Assembly (NCBI GenBank): GCA_945874665.1
Contig: CAMCHJ010000007.1
Location: 1 to 64,000, forward strand
From: Chitinophaga pinensis
GTDB lineage: Bacteria > Bacteroidota > Bacteroidia > UBA7662
Reading direction: 5' to 3'
Length of the DNA: 64,000 bases
Part shown: positions 54,115 through 62,327 of the stretch, one piece after another
Layout: each line of letters begins with the position of its first letter
How positions within the stretch are numbered: position 1 is the first letter of the stretch
Position numbers and translations under genes: made by a program
The notes under the pieces: model-generated
Databases searched by the model: none
Seen by the model: the letters and a program-made list of their open reading frames with translations, nothing else
What the model was told of the DNA's origin: nothing

Positions 54115-56316
54115 ATGCCCCTCTACAAAAAAACCATCGCCGTAAGCGGCATGAGTTGCGCGGCTTGCGCCAGCAGCGTGGGCAGTTTGGCCATGGCACA
54201 ACCCGGTGTTAAAAATGCCCAAGTCAATTACGCTACACATACTTTGTTGCTCGAATACGACCAGCATGCCAGCTTACCGGCCATCCAAAAAGCCGTACAA
54301 AGCGGTGGCTACGACCTGCTCATCGATGCTGATGATGCGGTGGAAAGCAGTCGCCTGGAGCAACAAAAGCAATACAAAGTGCTGCTGCGTAACCTCTGGG
54401 GTGCTTCCCTCCTTACCCTACCTCTATTTTTATTGGGGATGTTTTGGATGGATGCGCCCCATGCAAACCTTTGGATGCTGGCGCTAAGCATTCCCGTACT
54501 CTTTTATTTCGGCCGACAATTTTACATTAACGCCTATAAACAAGCTAGGGCCAAACGCGCCAATATGGACACCCTGGTGGCGCTCAGCACGGGTATCGCC
54601 TTCATTTTTAGCTTGTTCAACACCTTTTTCCCTGAATACTGGCACAGTCGCGGTCTACACCCTCACGTATACTACGAAACCGCTGCCGTCATCATCACCT
54701 TCATTTTACTCGGCCGGGTGTTGGAGGCACGTGCCAAAGCCGGCACCGCAGCGGCTATTTCGAAGCTACTGGGCGCACAGCCCAAAACCGTAATGGTCAT
54801 TCGTGCTGGCAAACACCTTGAAATCGCCATCAATAGCGTGCAATTAGGCGATTTGCTGCTCGTAAGGGCCGGTGAAAAAATCCCGGTAGACGGCCAAGTG
54901 CAAAACGGCAGCTCTTATGTGGATGAATCGATGCTTACCGGCGAACCCGTAGCTGTTGGCAAAAATGAGGGAGATGCCCTTTTTGCTGGCACGATCAACC
55001 AAGCAGGGAGCTTGGAGATGCTGGCCACAAAAGTGGGTAAAGACACCCTCCTCGCTCAAATTGTGAGGCGTGTACAGGAGGCGCAAGGCAGTCAAGCGCC
55101 CGTGCAGCAGCTCGTTGACCGCATTGCAAGCATTTTTGTGCCAGTGGTGCTGGGTATTGCACTGCTGAGCATGGTCGTTTGGGTGGTTTCAGGAGTCGAA
55201 AACGCCTTTTCCCATGCCCTTCTCGCCATGGTTACCGTGCTGGTGATTGCTTGTCCCTGCGCCCTCGGCCTCGCCACCCCCACCGCCATCATGGTCGGGG
55301 TAGGAAAAGGCGCTAGCTTAGGCTTGCTCATTCGCGATGCGGAGAGTTTAGAGCGTGGCCGGCAGATAACCCAAGTGGTGATCGACAAAACAGGTACCCT
55401 TACCAGAGCTCAAGCAGTGGTGCGGCAAGTAAGCTGGCACCCCAGTTCGGGCGACAAAGCCGCGCTCGAGGCCGTGTTGCTGGCTGGCGAACGGCAGTCG
55501 GACCACCCCCTCGCACAATCCATCGTACGCGAACTCGAAGGTCACAATATCCAAGCCTTACCCGTTGATACCTTTGAAAACCTACCCGGCAAAGGCATCC
55601 GCTTTGAAGTGGCCGGCCGGCAATGGTACGCAGGCAACTTGGCCTTGTTGCAAAGCGCCGGTATCCAACTAAGCGACTTTTGGCAAGATCATCCTCAGAC
55701 AGATACCCTGGTTTGGTTTGCCGACGAGCAAGATGCCTTGGCCTGTGTGCAGCTGCACGACCCCGTGCGCGCAGATGCCGCTGCCTTCATCCAACAACTC
55801 CAAAAGAAAGGTATGGAAGTACATTTGCTGAGTGGCGACCGCCAAGCTACTGCTGCACAAGTAGCCACGGAACTCGGTATTGGTAAGGTACGAGGCGATA
55901 TGCTGCCGAGCGACAAAGCTGCGTATTTGCGCGATTTGCAGGCGCAAGGAAAGGTGGTGGCCATGATCGGAGACGGTATTAACGACAGTGAGGCCTTGGC
56001 TACGGCCGACCTCAGCATCGCCATGGGACAGGGCTCCGACTTGGCCATTGACGTGGCCAGGGTGACTTTACTCAATAATGACCTCCATAAAATCCCTGCC
56101 TTTTTCCAACTCTCCAAAAAAACCGTGGGCACCATCCACCAAAACCTTTTTTGGGCCTTTATATACAACATCATTGGCATTCCCGTGGCCGCAGGCTTGC
56201 TGTACCCCTTCACCGGCTTTTTACTCAACCCCATGTTGGCAGGCGCGGCCATGGCCCTTAGCTCTGTGAGCGTGGTTTTAAATAGTTTACGACTCAAATA
56301 CACCTATTTATCATGA
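54115..56316 (+). CDS. copA: Copper-exporting P1B-type ATPase
   Basis: 733 aa inner-membrane pump. One N-terminal heavy-metal domain ([11 protein letters not shown], Cys15/18), membrane helices, the ion-binding CPC motif in [14 protein letters not shown] (Cys380-Cys382), phosphorylation Asp424 in DKTGTLTRA, the HP motif (SDHPLAQSI) and hinge [10 protein letters not shown]. The CPC with these helices indicates Cu(I) (or Ag(I)) export. ATGA overlap with a small HMA protein that can feed it copper. No CueR-like regulator is adjacent. Confidence 0.95.
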   Translation: MPLYKKTIAVSGMSCAACASSVGSLAMAQPGVKNAQVNYATHTLLLEYDQHASLPAIQKAVQSGGYDLLIDADDAVESSRLEQQKQYKVLLRNLWGASLLTLPLFLLGMFWMDAPHANLWMLALSIPVLFYFGRQFYINAYKQARAKRANMDTLVALSTGIAFIFSLFNTFFPEYWHSRGLHPHVYYETAAVIITFILLGRVLEARAKAGTAAAISKLLGAQPKTVMVIRAGKHLEIAINSVQLGDLLLVRAGEKIPVDGQVQNGSSYVDESMLTGEPVAVGKNEGDALFAGTINQAGSLEMLATKVGKDTLLAQIVRRVQEAQGSQAPVQQLVDRIASIFVPVVLGIALLSMVVWVVSGVENAFSHALLAMVTVLVIACPCALGLATPTAIMVGVGKGASLGLLIRDAESLERGRQITQVVIDKTGTLTRAQAVVRQVSWHPSSGDKAALEAVLLAGERQSDHPLAQSIVRELEGHNIQALPVDTFENLPGKGIRFEVAGRQWYAGNLALLQSAGIQLSDFWQDHPQTDTLVWFADEQDALACVQLHDPVRADAAAFIQQLQKKGMEVHLLSGDRQATAAQVATELGIGKVRGDMLPSDKAAYLRDLQAQGKVVAMIGDGINDSEALATADLSIAMGQGSDLAIDVARVTLLNNDLHKIPAFFQLSKKTVGTIHQNLFWAFIYNIIGIPVAAGLLYPFTGFLLNPMLAGAAMALSSVSVVLNSLRLKYTYLS

Positions 56317-56528
56317 CAACCTTACAATTCAAATCCAATATCAAGTGTGCCGGCTGCATCAGCGCCGTGCAAAACGACCTCAACAACCTTGCAGGTATAA
56401 GTCACTGGGAGGTAGACATTACCCATCCCGATAAAATACTTACTGTTGAGAGCGAGACAGGCGAAACAAAAACGGTGATCGACACCCTGCAAGCGCTGGG
56501 CTACAAAGCCGAACCTATCGACGCCTAA
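56313..56528 (+). CDS. Small heavy-metal-associated (copper chaperone-like) protein
   Basis: 71 aa, a single HMA domain: [25 protein letters not shown] and an ending [15 protein letters not shown]. The metal motif is CxxC (Cys-Ala-Gly-Cys) without the usual Met two residues before the first Cys (here N-I-K-C). It is translated by overlap with copA, so it is probably the CopZ-like partner. Confidence 0.88.
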   Translation: MTTLQFKSNIKCAGCISAVQNDLNNLAGISHWEVDITHPDKILTVESETGETKTVIDTLQALGYKAEPIDA

Positions 56529-56604
56529 AAGGCCGTCTCAAACCGCATGAAACCAACATGAATGACATAAACCAACGCGGTTGTGTTTTTCTCCTTATTT
56601 TTAG

Positions 56605-57279
56605 ATGATGGAAGAGTTACAACCCGCCTTTATCCCCTATGTCGGGGCAAATTTTAGTCTCGAAGAAAGCGTACAGCGTGCCGAAGACTTCGCGGCTGAT
56701 TTGCAAAAAAGGCGTAGTGTTCGCGACTTCAGCACGCAGGACGTGCCCAAATCGATTATCGAGTCCTTGATCAAGGCTGCAGCGGCTGCCCCATCAGGTG
56801 CAAACCGACAACCTTACACTTTTTGCGCCATTGCCAGTCCTAAAATCAAAAAAAAGATCCGTGAAGCCGCCGAAAAGGAGGAGTTTATCAATTATAACGG
56901 CCGCATGGACACTCAGTGGCTCGATGATCTCAAACCGCTAGGTACCGATTGGCACAAGCCCTTTCTAGAAACAGCACCTTGGCTCATCGTAGCCTTTAGA
57001 AAAGGATATGAAATAGAAAGTGATGGGAAGCACCAAAACTACTACGTGCAGGAGTCTGTAGGATTGGCTTGTGGATTTTTGCTTGCTGCCATACACCAGG
57101 CCGGCCTCATTACCCTTACCCATACACCGAGCCCCATGGCTTTTTTGCAAAAGATACTCAAACGCCCTGAAAACGAAAAGCCGTTTCTACTACTGCCAGT
57201 AGGATACCCCGCCAAAGACGCTCAAGTGCCAAACCTGCGTAAGAAAAGGCTGGAGGAAGTCTCCGTTTGGTACCTTTGA
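56605..57279 (+). CDS. Nitroreductase-family FMN oxidoreductase
   Basis: 224 aa (ATG-ATG tandem start; the second is equally likely). RRSVRDFSTQDVP (FMN phosphate site), AAAAAPSGANRQPYTF, TAPWLIVAF, YYVQESVGLACGFLLAAIHQAGLITLTHTPSPM and LLPVGYPAKDA place it in the nitroreductase superfamily, closest in pattern to the iodotyrosine-deiodinase/BluB-like branch. Cytoplasmic NAD(P)H-flavin enzyme; substrate unknown. Convergent with purE. Confidence 0.88.
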   Translation: MMEELQPAFIPYVGANFSLEESVQRAEDFAADLQKRRSVRDFSTQDVPKSIIESLIKAAAAAPSGANRQPYTFCAIASPKIKKKIREAAEKEEFINYNGRMDTQWLDDLKPLGTDWHKPFLETAPWLIVAFRKGYEIESDGKHQNYYVQESVGLACGFLLAAIHQAGLITLTHTPSPMAFLQKILKRPENEKPFLLLPVGYPAKDAQVPNLRKKRLEEVSVWYL

Positions 57280-57299
57280 ACAGCAGCTTTAAAAGTGCA

Positions 57300-57824
57300 T
57301 CAATCGTGGCCCTTCAAAAAGTCGCGCCAGCCACCAGCTTCTAAGTCCTTGGCATCGTCGATCACCTTTTCGCGCAACCGCTCTTTGAACTCCCGCACCC
57401 GTTGCATGACCACGGCATCGTGAGAAGCCACAATTTGAGCGGCTAAAATGCCAGCATTGCGGGCACCGTTGAGTGCCATAGTGGCCACGGGAACACCAGC
57501 CGGCATTTGCAAAATCGACAAAACCGAATCCCAGCCGTCGATGCTGTTGCTCGACTTGATGGGCACCCCAATCACGGCCAAGGGCGTAATAGAAGCCACC
57601 ATGCCTGGCAAATGGGCGGCGCCACCAGCTCCAGCAATAATCACTTCAAGGCCCTTACCAACTGCTTTTTGTGCATAATCGACCATGCGCTCAGGCGTAC
57701 GGTGCGCCGAAACCACAGTGAGCTCGTAGGCCACACCTAGTTCTTCTAAAACAAGGGCGGCTTCTTTCATGATGGGTAAGTCGCTGCTGCTACCCATGAT
57801 AATTCCAACTTTGGCTTGCGTCAT
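57300..57824 (-). CDS. purE: N5-carboxyaminoimidazole ribonucleotide mutase PurE
   Basis: 174 aa class I PurE converting N5-CAIR to CAIR in purine synthesis. GIIMGSSSDLPIMKEA, VVSAHRTPERM, IAGAGGAAHLPGM and IGVPI are diagnostic, and presence of purK supports the N5-CAIR route. ATGA overlap with purK upstream. Slightly longer than E. coli PurE at the C-terminus. Confidence 0.97.
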   Translation of the reverse strand: MTQAKVGIIMGSSSDLPIMKEAALVLEELGVAYELTVVSAHRTPERMVDYAQKAVGKGLEVIIAGAGGAAHLPGMVASITPLAVIGVPIKSSNSIDGWDSVLSILQMPAGVPVATMALNGARNAGILAAQIVASHDAVVMQRVREFKERLREKVIDDAKDLEAGGWRDFLKGHD

Positions 57825-58978
57825 TTGCTGATTACTTTTAGTTGATGTTGAACTTTTTTAGCTAAAACCCGGGCTTCAGCCAAGGTTTTCCGGAGAATGG
57901 TAACATGGCCCATCTTGCGAAACGGGCGCGTTTGCCTTTTGCCATACACATGTAAATATACACCGTCGAGTGCCATGATGTGCTCGGCACCTTGGTAGTA
58001 CACTTCACCACTGTGGTTTTCAGTGCCAACGAGGTTTACCATCACACTGGGACTGTGCAGGGCAGGATCGCCAAGCGGCAAGCCCAAAATTCCTCGTAAA
58101 TGTTGCTCATATTGCGATGTATAACAGGCTTCGATGGTAAAATGACCGCTGTTGTGCGGTCGTGGTGCAGCCTCATTTACCAACAAACGGCCATCTTTGG
58201 TCATAAAAAACTCTACCGCCAACAAGCCGCATAAATTTAACTCTCGGATGAGGCGGGTGGCCAGTACTTCGGCTTCGGCCAGCACGTGTGCGGGGGAGCT
58301 AGCAGGACACTCCACTTCTTCTACCAAATTAGCTTCGGGATGGAATACCATTTCGCAGGCAGGAAAGCAGCGCACCTCATCTTGGGCGTTGCGTGCGGCA
58401 ATCACCGCAATTTCAGCAGCAATCGGCGCCAGCTCTTCACACAAACAAGCCACATGTGGCAAGTCATTGAGGTCTTCTGCCGTTCGAATTACCTTCACCC
58501 CTTTGCCGTCGTAGCCAAAACGGGTCGATTTCCAAACAAAAGGCAGCGCTTGGCGGCCTTCGCGTACGGCATCTTCTAAAGTCACCACACCGGGATAAAA
58601 GCTTGCCCCAGTAGTTGGGAAATTCTTCTGTAGGTAAAACTGTTTCTGAATGCCCTTGTCTTGGATGATGCCCAAGCCCTCCGGATCGGGATGCACCTGC
58701 TTGCCCATGGCTTTAAGTGCTTGCAAGGCCTCCGTATTTACGTGTTCAATTTCGATGGTGATCACATCACAATCGCGACCAAAAGCCACCACCGTATCAT
58801 AATCCATCAAATCACCTTGTATAAATTCATTACAAGCAATAGCGCAGGGGGCATCGGCCGAAGGGTCAAGCACCCGGGTGCGTATGTCGAGCCGGCGGGT
58901 ATCATACAGCAGCATCTTACCCAGCTGTCCGCCGCCCAAAATACCCAATGTAAAATCTGAAGAAAAGAGGGTTTTCAC
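57821..58978 (-). CDS. purK: N5-carboxyaminoimidazole ribonucleotide synthase PurK
   Basis: 385 aa ATP-grasp enzyme forming N5-CAIR from AIR, bicarbonate and ATP. FTLGILGGGQLGKML, ACNEFIQGD, TIEIEHVN, FVWKSTRFGYDGKGVKVI, and NEAAPRPHNSGHFTIEAC (metal site) are visible. The start is GTG at 58978 (V-K-TLFSS), with TATTTTTG ending 4 nt before it, so the transcript is predicted to begin at the start codon. Coupled to purE. Confidence 0.97.
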   Translation of the reverse strand: MKTLFSSDFTLGILGGGQLGKMLLYDTRRLDIRTRVLDPSADAPCAIACNEFIQGDLMDYDTVVAFGRDCDVITIEIEHVNTEALQALKAMGKQVHPDPEGLGIIQDKGIQKQFYLQKNFPTTGASFYPGVVTLEDAVREGRQALPFVWKSTRFGYDGKGVKVIRTAEDLNDLPHVACLCEELAPIAAEIAVIAARNAQDEVRCFPACEMVFHPEANLVEEVECPASSPAHVLAEAEVLATRLIRELNLCGLLAVEFFMTKDGRLLVNEAAPRPHNSGHFTIEACYTSQYEQHLRGILGLPLGDPALHSPSVMVNLVGTENHSGEVYYQGAEHIMALDGVYLHVYGKRQTRPFRKMGHVTILRKTLAEARVLAKKVQHQLKVISK

Positions 58979-58982
58979 CTCG

Positions 58983-58990
58983 CAAAAATA
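58983..58990 (-). promoter_or_regulatory. -7 element TATTTTTG, 4 nt before the purK GTG
   Basis: Minus strand reads TATTTTTG-CGAG-GTG. Full consensus. Confidence 0.65.
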
Positions 58991-59137
58991 GGGATAAAAA
59001 CGAGAAGGCTGCGGTTCAATTGCAAGTCAAGGCTCCCGAAAGTAGCCAATCTCAGAAACACCGTCTAAAATTTGACCCGATTTCAAAAACAGTAAGAACA
59101 AAAACTTGTTAATCTAATTTAACAAATAAACCACATC

Positions 59138-59165
59138 GGAAACGATTATAGTATAAAAAGTTTCC
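59138..59165. promoter_or_regulatory. GGAAAC-N16-GTTTCC inverted repeat, candidate TetR operator
   Basis: Perfect 6-bp arms; the right arm ends 1 nt before the -7 box TAGTTTTG of the TetR gene. TetR-family repressors normally bind palindromes at their own promoters, so autoregulation of the efflux operon is likely. Confidence 0.6.
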
Positions 59166-59166
59166 A

Positions 59167-59174
59167 TAGTTTTG
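59167..59174 (+). promoter_or_regulatory. -7 element TAGTTTTG of the TetR-efflux operon
   Basis: Full match ending 7 nt before the ATG; leader of zero to two nucleotides expected. Confidence 0.65.
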
Positions 59175-59181
59175 TGCCTCG

Positions 59182-59823
59182 ATGTTAGAACAAGTAAGAC
59201 ATTTACTCGACCGTACGCGGGATTTATTTTTCCGTTATGGCATCAAAAGCATGACAATGGATGACATTGCCAGGCAATTGGGCATGTCTAAAAAGACCAT
59301 TTATACGCATTTCCCAGACAAAAAAACGATGCTCAAGGCCATGATGTCGGACTTTTTGAACTGCCACCACCAAGAAGTGCAGCAGGCCAAAAAAGACAGC
59401 GGCAATGCCATTGAAGAAATGTTTGTGATTGCCGGCTTGGGCATGGAGCGCATGGACAAAATCACCCCGGGCTTCATTTTCGACCTGCGCAAATACCATG
59501 GCGACATTTGGTCGACTTTCGAAACCTTCCGGAATACCTCCATCTACCAAGAAGTAACCAGTAATTTACGGCGCGGCATCAGCGAAGGTTTATTTCGAGA
59601 AGATGTTGACATCGAAATAGCTGCCCACATGCACATTCAGCACCTCAACTTAATTGTTGATCCGGGTAGTTTTTCACAAACCAACAAACCAGTACGCAGT
59701 ATTTTATACACCATCATGATCACCTTTATCCGTGGTTTAGCCACTACCAAAGGCCTTAAGGAACTTGACAAAATGATGGCCAACACCAGCTTGTTAAACC
59801 AATCCAATTCTATACAATCCTAA
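59182..59823 (+). CDS. TetR/AcrR-family transcriptional repressor of an RND efflux operon
   Basis: 213 aa. N-terminal helix-turn-helix (FFRYGIKSMTMDDIARQLGMSKKTIYTHFPDKKTML) and a variable ligand-binding C-terminal domain. First gene of TetR-TolC-MFP-RND; its stop overlaps the TolC start (TAATG). It probably represses the operon until an exporter substrate binds, through the inverted repeat upstream. Inducer unknown. Confidence 0.93.
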   Translation: MLEQVRHLLDRTRDLFFRYGIKSMTMDDIARQLGMSKKTIYTHFPDKKTMLKAMMSDFLNCHHQEVQQAKKDSGNAIEEMFVIAGLGMERMDKITPGFIFDLRKYHGDIWSTFETFRNTSIYQEVTSNLRRGISEGLFREDVDIEIAAHMHIQHLNLIVDPGSFSQTNKPVRSILYTIMITFIRGLATTKGLKELDKMMANTSLLNQSNSIQS

Positions 59824-61175
59824 TGTACCTACTCAAACGCCTCCCCGCTCTGGCTGTGTTGCTGCTCCTATTCGGTAACAGTATGGCCCAGGCACAAAGC
59901 AGTTTTACCTTGAAAGAAGCCGTTGATTACGCACTTCAAAACAATGTAAAAGCCAAAAATGCCCAGCTCGACGTGCGCATTGCCAAAATGAAAGTGCGTG
60001 AAATTACCACCATTGGTTTTCCGAAAATAAGTGCTTCTTACGGTGTTAACAACAACTACATCATTCAAAGGGCCATTATTCCCGATGGAGGTATCTTTGG
60101 AGGCACTCCCGGTCAGCCTTTGGCACTCGAATTTCAGCCTCAATACGGCGGCAATGCTTCGCTAAACCTCAACCAATTGTTGTTTGATGGCTCATACATT
60201 GTAGGCTTACAGGCTGCTCAAACCTATCGTGACCTCGCTGCACGTTCGAACGAAATGACCCAAGTAGAAGTCGCTGAAAACGTCAAGAAAGCGTATTACG
60301 GGGTTTTAGTAATGAAGGAGCGAAAGGAATTGTTAAACACATCCTTACTGCTTCTCGACAGCACACTTGCTGAAATGAAGTCGATGTATGCCAACGGTTT
60401 TATCGAAAAAATAGATGTAGATCGGTTACAAGTGCAGCGTAACAATTTTGCGGTAGAGCGTGATAAAATCAATCGTTTTGACGAAATCACCTTGCTTTTG
60501 CTCAAGTTTCAGATGGGCTACCCGCTTGATCAACCCCTTGTGCTAATTGATAAACTGCGTGAAGTTGCCTTTGATGACAACATCCTCGAGCAAACAGGGG
60601 TAAATCCGATGGACCGCCCCGAAATGCGCCTCCTACAAACCCAAAAAGCAGCTACTAAATTAGAGCTCAAAAACATCAAAGCGGGATACCTGCCATCGAT
60701 TGGCATTCAGGCGTCACGCGGGGCTTTGGCTGGTGCCAATAACTTTGACCAAGTGCTTGACCCCAATGGCAGCTGGTTCGCCTATGGCGCTGTTGGCATC
60801 GGCGTAAATTGGAACATCTTCGACAGCTTTACCAAACGCTATCAAGCCCAGCAAAAGCGTATTGAGATAGAGAAGGTTGATAACACCATCTTTGATTTTA
60901 ACAAGGCGGTGATGCTGCAATCGAGCCAAGCCAGCATCATGCTCCGCAACAGCTACGAAACCATGAAAGTGCAGGAGCAAAACCTCCAACTGTCAACCGA
61001 CGTATTGCGCGTGAGCCGCATCAAATACCAAGAAGGCGTAGGCTCGAACCTCGAAGTAATCAATGCAGAAGCTGGATTTAGAGAGGCGCAAGCCAATTAT
61101 TACAATGCGGTGTATGACTTGCTCATCGCCAAAGTAGAGCTTGAAAAAGCCAAAGGACAACTATTACTCAAATAA
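59823..61175 (+). CDS. TolC-family outer membrane efflux protein
   Basis: 450 aa. Signal peptide (LALAVLLLLFGNSMAQAQS-like start), then the duplicated outer-membrane efflux (OEP) domain: FTLKEAVDYALQNNVKAKNA and the second repeat MDRPEMRLLQTQKAATKLELKNIKAGYLPSIGIQ, with the ending VGSNLEVINAEAGFREAQANYYNAVYDLLIAKVELEKAKG. Forms the trimeric outer-membrane exit duct for the pump encoded downstream. Confidence 0.94.
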   Translation: MYLLKRLPALAVLLLLFGNSMAQAQSSFTLKEAVDYALQNNVKAKNAQLDVRIAKMKVREITTIGFPKISASYGVNNNYIIQRAIIPDGGIFGGTPGQPLALEFQPQYGGNASLNLNQLLFDGSYIVGLQAAQTYRDLAARSNEMTQVEVAENVKKAYYGVLVMKERKELLNTSLLLLDSTLAEMKSMYANGFIEKIDVDRLQVQRNNFAVERDKINRFDEITLLLLKFQMGYPLDQPLVLIDKLREVAFDDNILEQTGVNPMDRPEMRLLQTQKAATKLELKNIKAGYLPSIGIQASRGALAGANNFDQVLDPNGSWFAYGAVGIGVNWNIFDSFTKRYQAQQKRIEIEKVDNTIFDFNKAVMLQSSQASIMLRNSYETMKVQEQNLQLSTDVLRVSRIKYQEGVGSNLEVINAEAGFREAQANYYNAVYDLLIAKVELEKAKGQLLLK

Positions 61176-61193
61176 AAACGACCCCCACCTAAT

Positions 61194-62312
61194 ATGTTAC
61201 GTAAATTACTTTTCGCAGTCATCGCCCTTGCTGGCATCACTGCTTGCAGCACCGAGGCAACCTCTGATAAAGCTGCCCTTTTAGAAGACCTTAAAAAACA
61301 GCAGGCCGAGCTCGCCATCCAAATCAAGCAGCTCGAAAGCGAGTTAACCGAAAGCGGCGAGCTGCCTCCTAGCGGCAAGCAAGTGGTTGTTGAAGGCGTG
61401 GAAAGCGGTCCATTTGAAACCTACCTCGAAGTACAAGGCCGCGTTGATGCGCGTGAAAGTTTAGATGCTACCGCAGAAAACATGGGCATTGTTCGAAGCA
61501 TCAACGTAAAAGCTGGTGATAAAGTAGCCAAAGGAGCTGTGTTGGCCGAGCTCGACAACGACTTGCTCAAGCGCTCCATCGATGAAGTAAGAACTCAGTA
61601 CGACTTTGCCAAACAACTTTTTGTGAAGCAAGAAAACCTTTGGAAGCAAAAAATAGGCTCAGAAGTACAGTATTTGCAAGCCAAAAACCAAAAAGAAAGT
61701 TTAGAAGGTCGTTTGGCCACTTTGCAAACCCAGCTCAACATGTCCCGCATAACGGCACCCGTAGCTGGCACGGTAGACGAAGTAAATATAAAGTTAGGCC
61801 AGGCAGTTAGTCCCGGGCTCCCTGCCTTTAAAGTAGTAAACTACAACAACATGCGCGTAGTTGCCGAATTGGCCGAATCCTACATTTCGAAAGTCAAAAA
61901 AGGTGATGATGTATTGTTGTACTTCAAAGACTACGACAAAGAATCGCCTGCCAAGATAAGCTACGTAGCCAAAACCATCAATCAAATGAACCGCACCTTT
62001 CGGGTTGAAACCGACCTCGATACCCGTACTGCTACTTACAACCCCAACATGATCGTAGTGCTGCGCATCAACGATTATGCCGTTGATTCGGCCATCACCG
62101 TACCCATCAACCTCATTCAGCGCGCTGAAACAGGCATGTATATAATGGTTGCCGAGCAAAAAGACAAGCAGTGGTTTGCACGTCGCCAAGCCATAAGCAC
62201 TGGCAAAACGTATGGCTCACGCACCGAAATCACGGCCGGACTCAGTCTCAGCAGCAAGCTCATCACAGTAGGTTACGCCGACCTCAACGAAGGTCAGGAA
62301 ATACGCTTCTAA
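61194..62312 (+). CDS. RND periplasmic adaptor (membrane fusion) lipoprotein
   Basis: 372 aa. Lipobox LAGITACS gives a lipid-anchored periplasmic protein; a short coiled coil follows (LLEDLKKQQAELAIQIKQLESEL), then the biotinyl-lipoyl halves (MGIVRSINVKAGDKVAKGAVLAELDN and MSRITAPVAGTVDEVNIKLGQAVSPG) around a second coiled coil, and a beta-barrel/membrane-proximal domain. It bridges pump and TolC. The extra N-terminal coiled coil after the lipid Cys is somewhat unusual. Confidence 0.93.
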   Translation: MLRKLLFAVIALAGITACSTEATSDKAALLEDLKKQQAELAIQIKQLESELTESGELPPSGKQVVVEGVESGPFETYLEVQGRVDARESLDATAENMGIVRSINVKAGDKVAKGAVLAELDNDLLKRSIDEVRTQYDFAKQLFVKQENLWKQKIGSEVQYLQAKNQKESLEGRLATLQTQLNMSRITAPVAGTVDEVNIKLGQAVSPGLPAFKVVNYNNMRVVAELAESYISKVKKGDDVLLYFKDYDKESPAKISYVAKTINQMNRTFRVETDLDTRTATYNPNMIVVLRINDYAVDSAITVPINLIQRAETGMYIMVAEQKDKQWFARRQAISTGKTYGSRTEITAGLSLSSKLITVGYADLNEGQEIRF

Positions 62313-62327
62313 GCCCCAAAAACGCAA

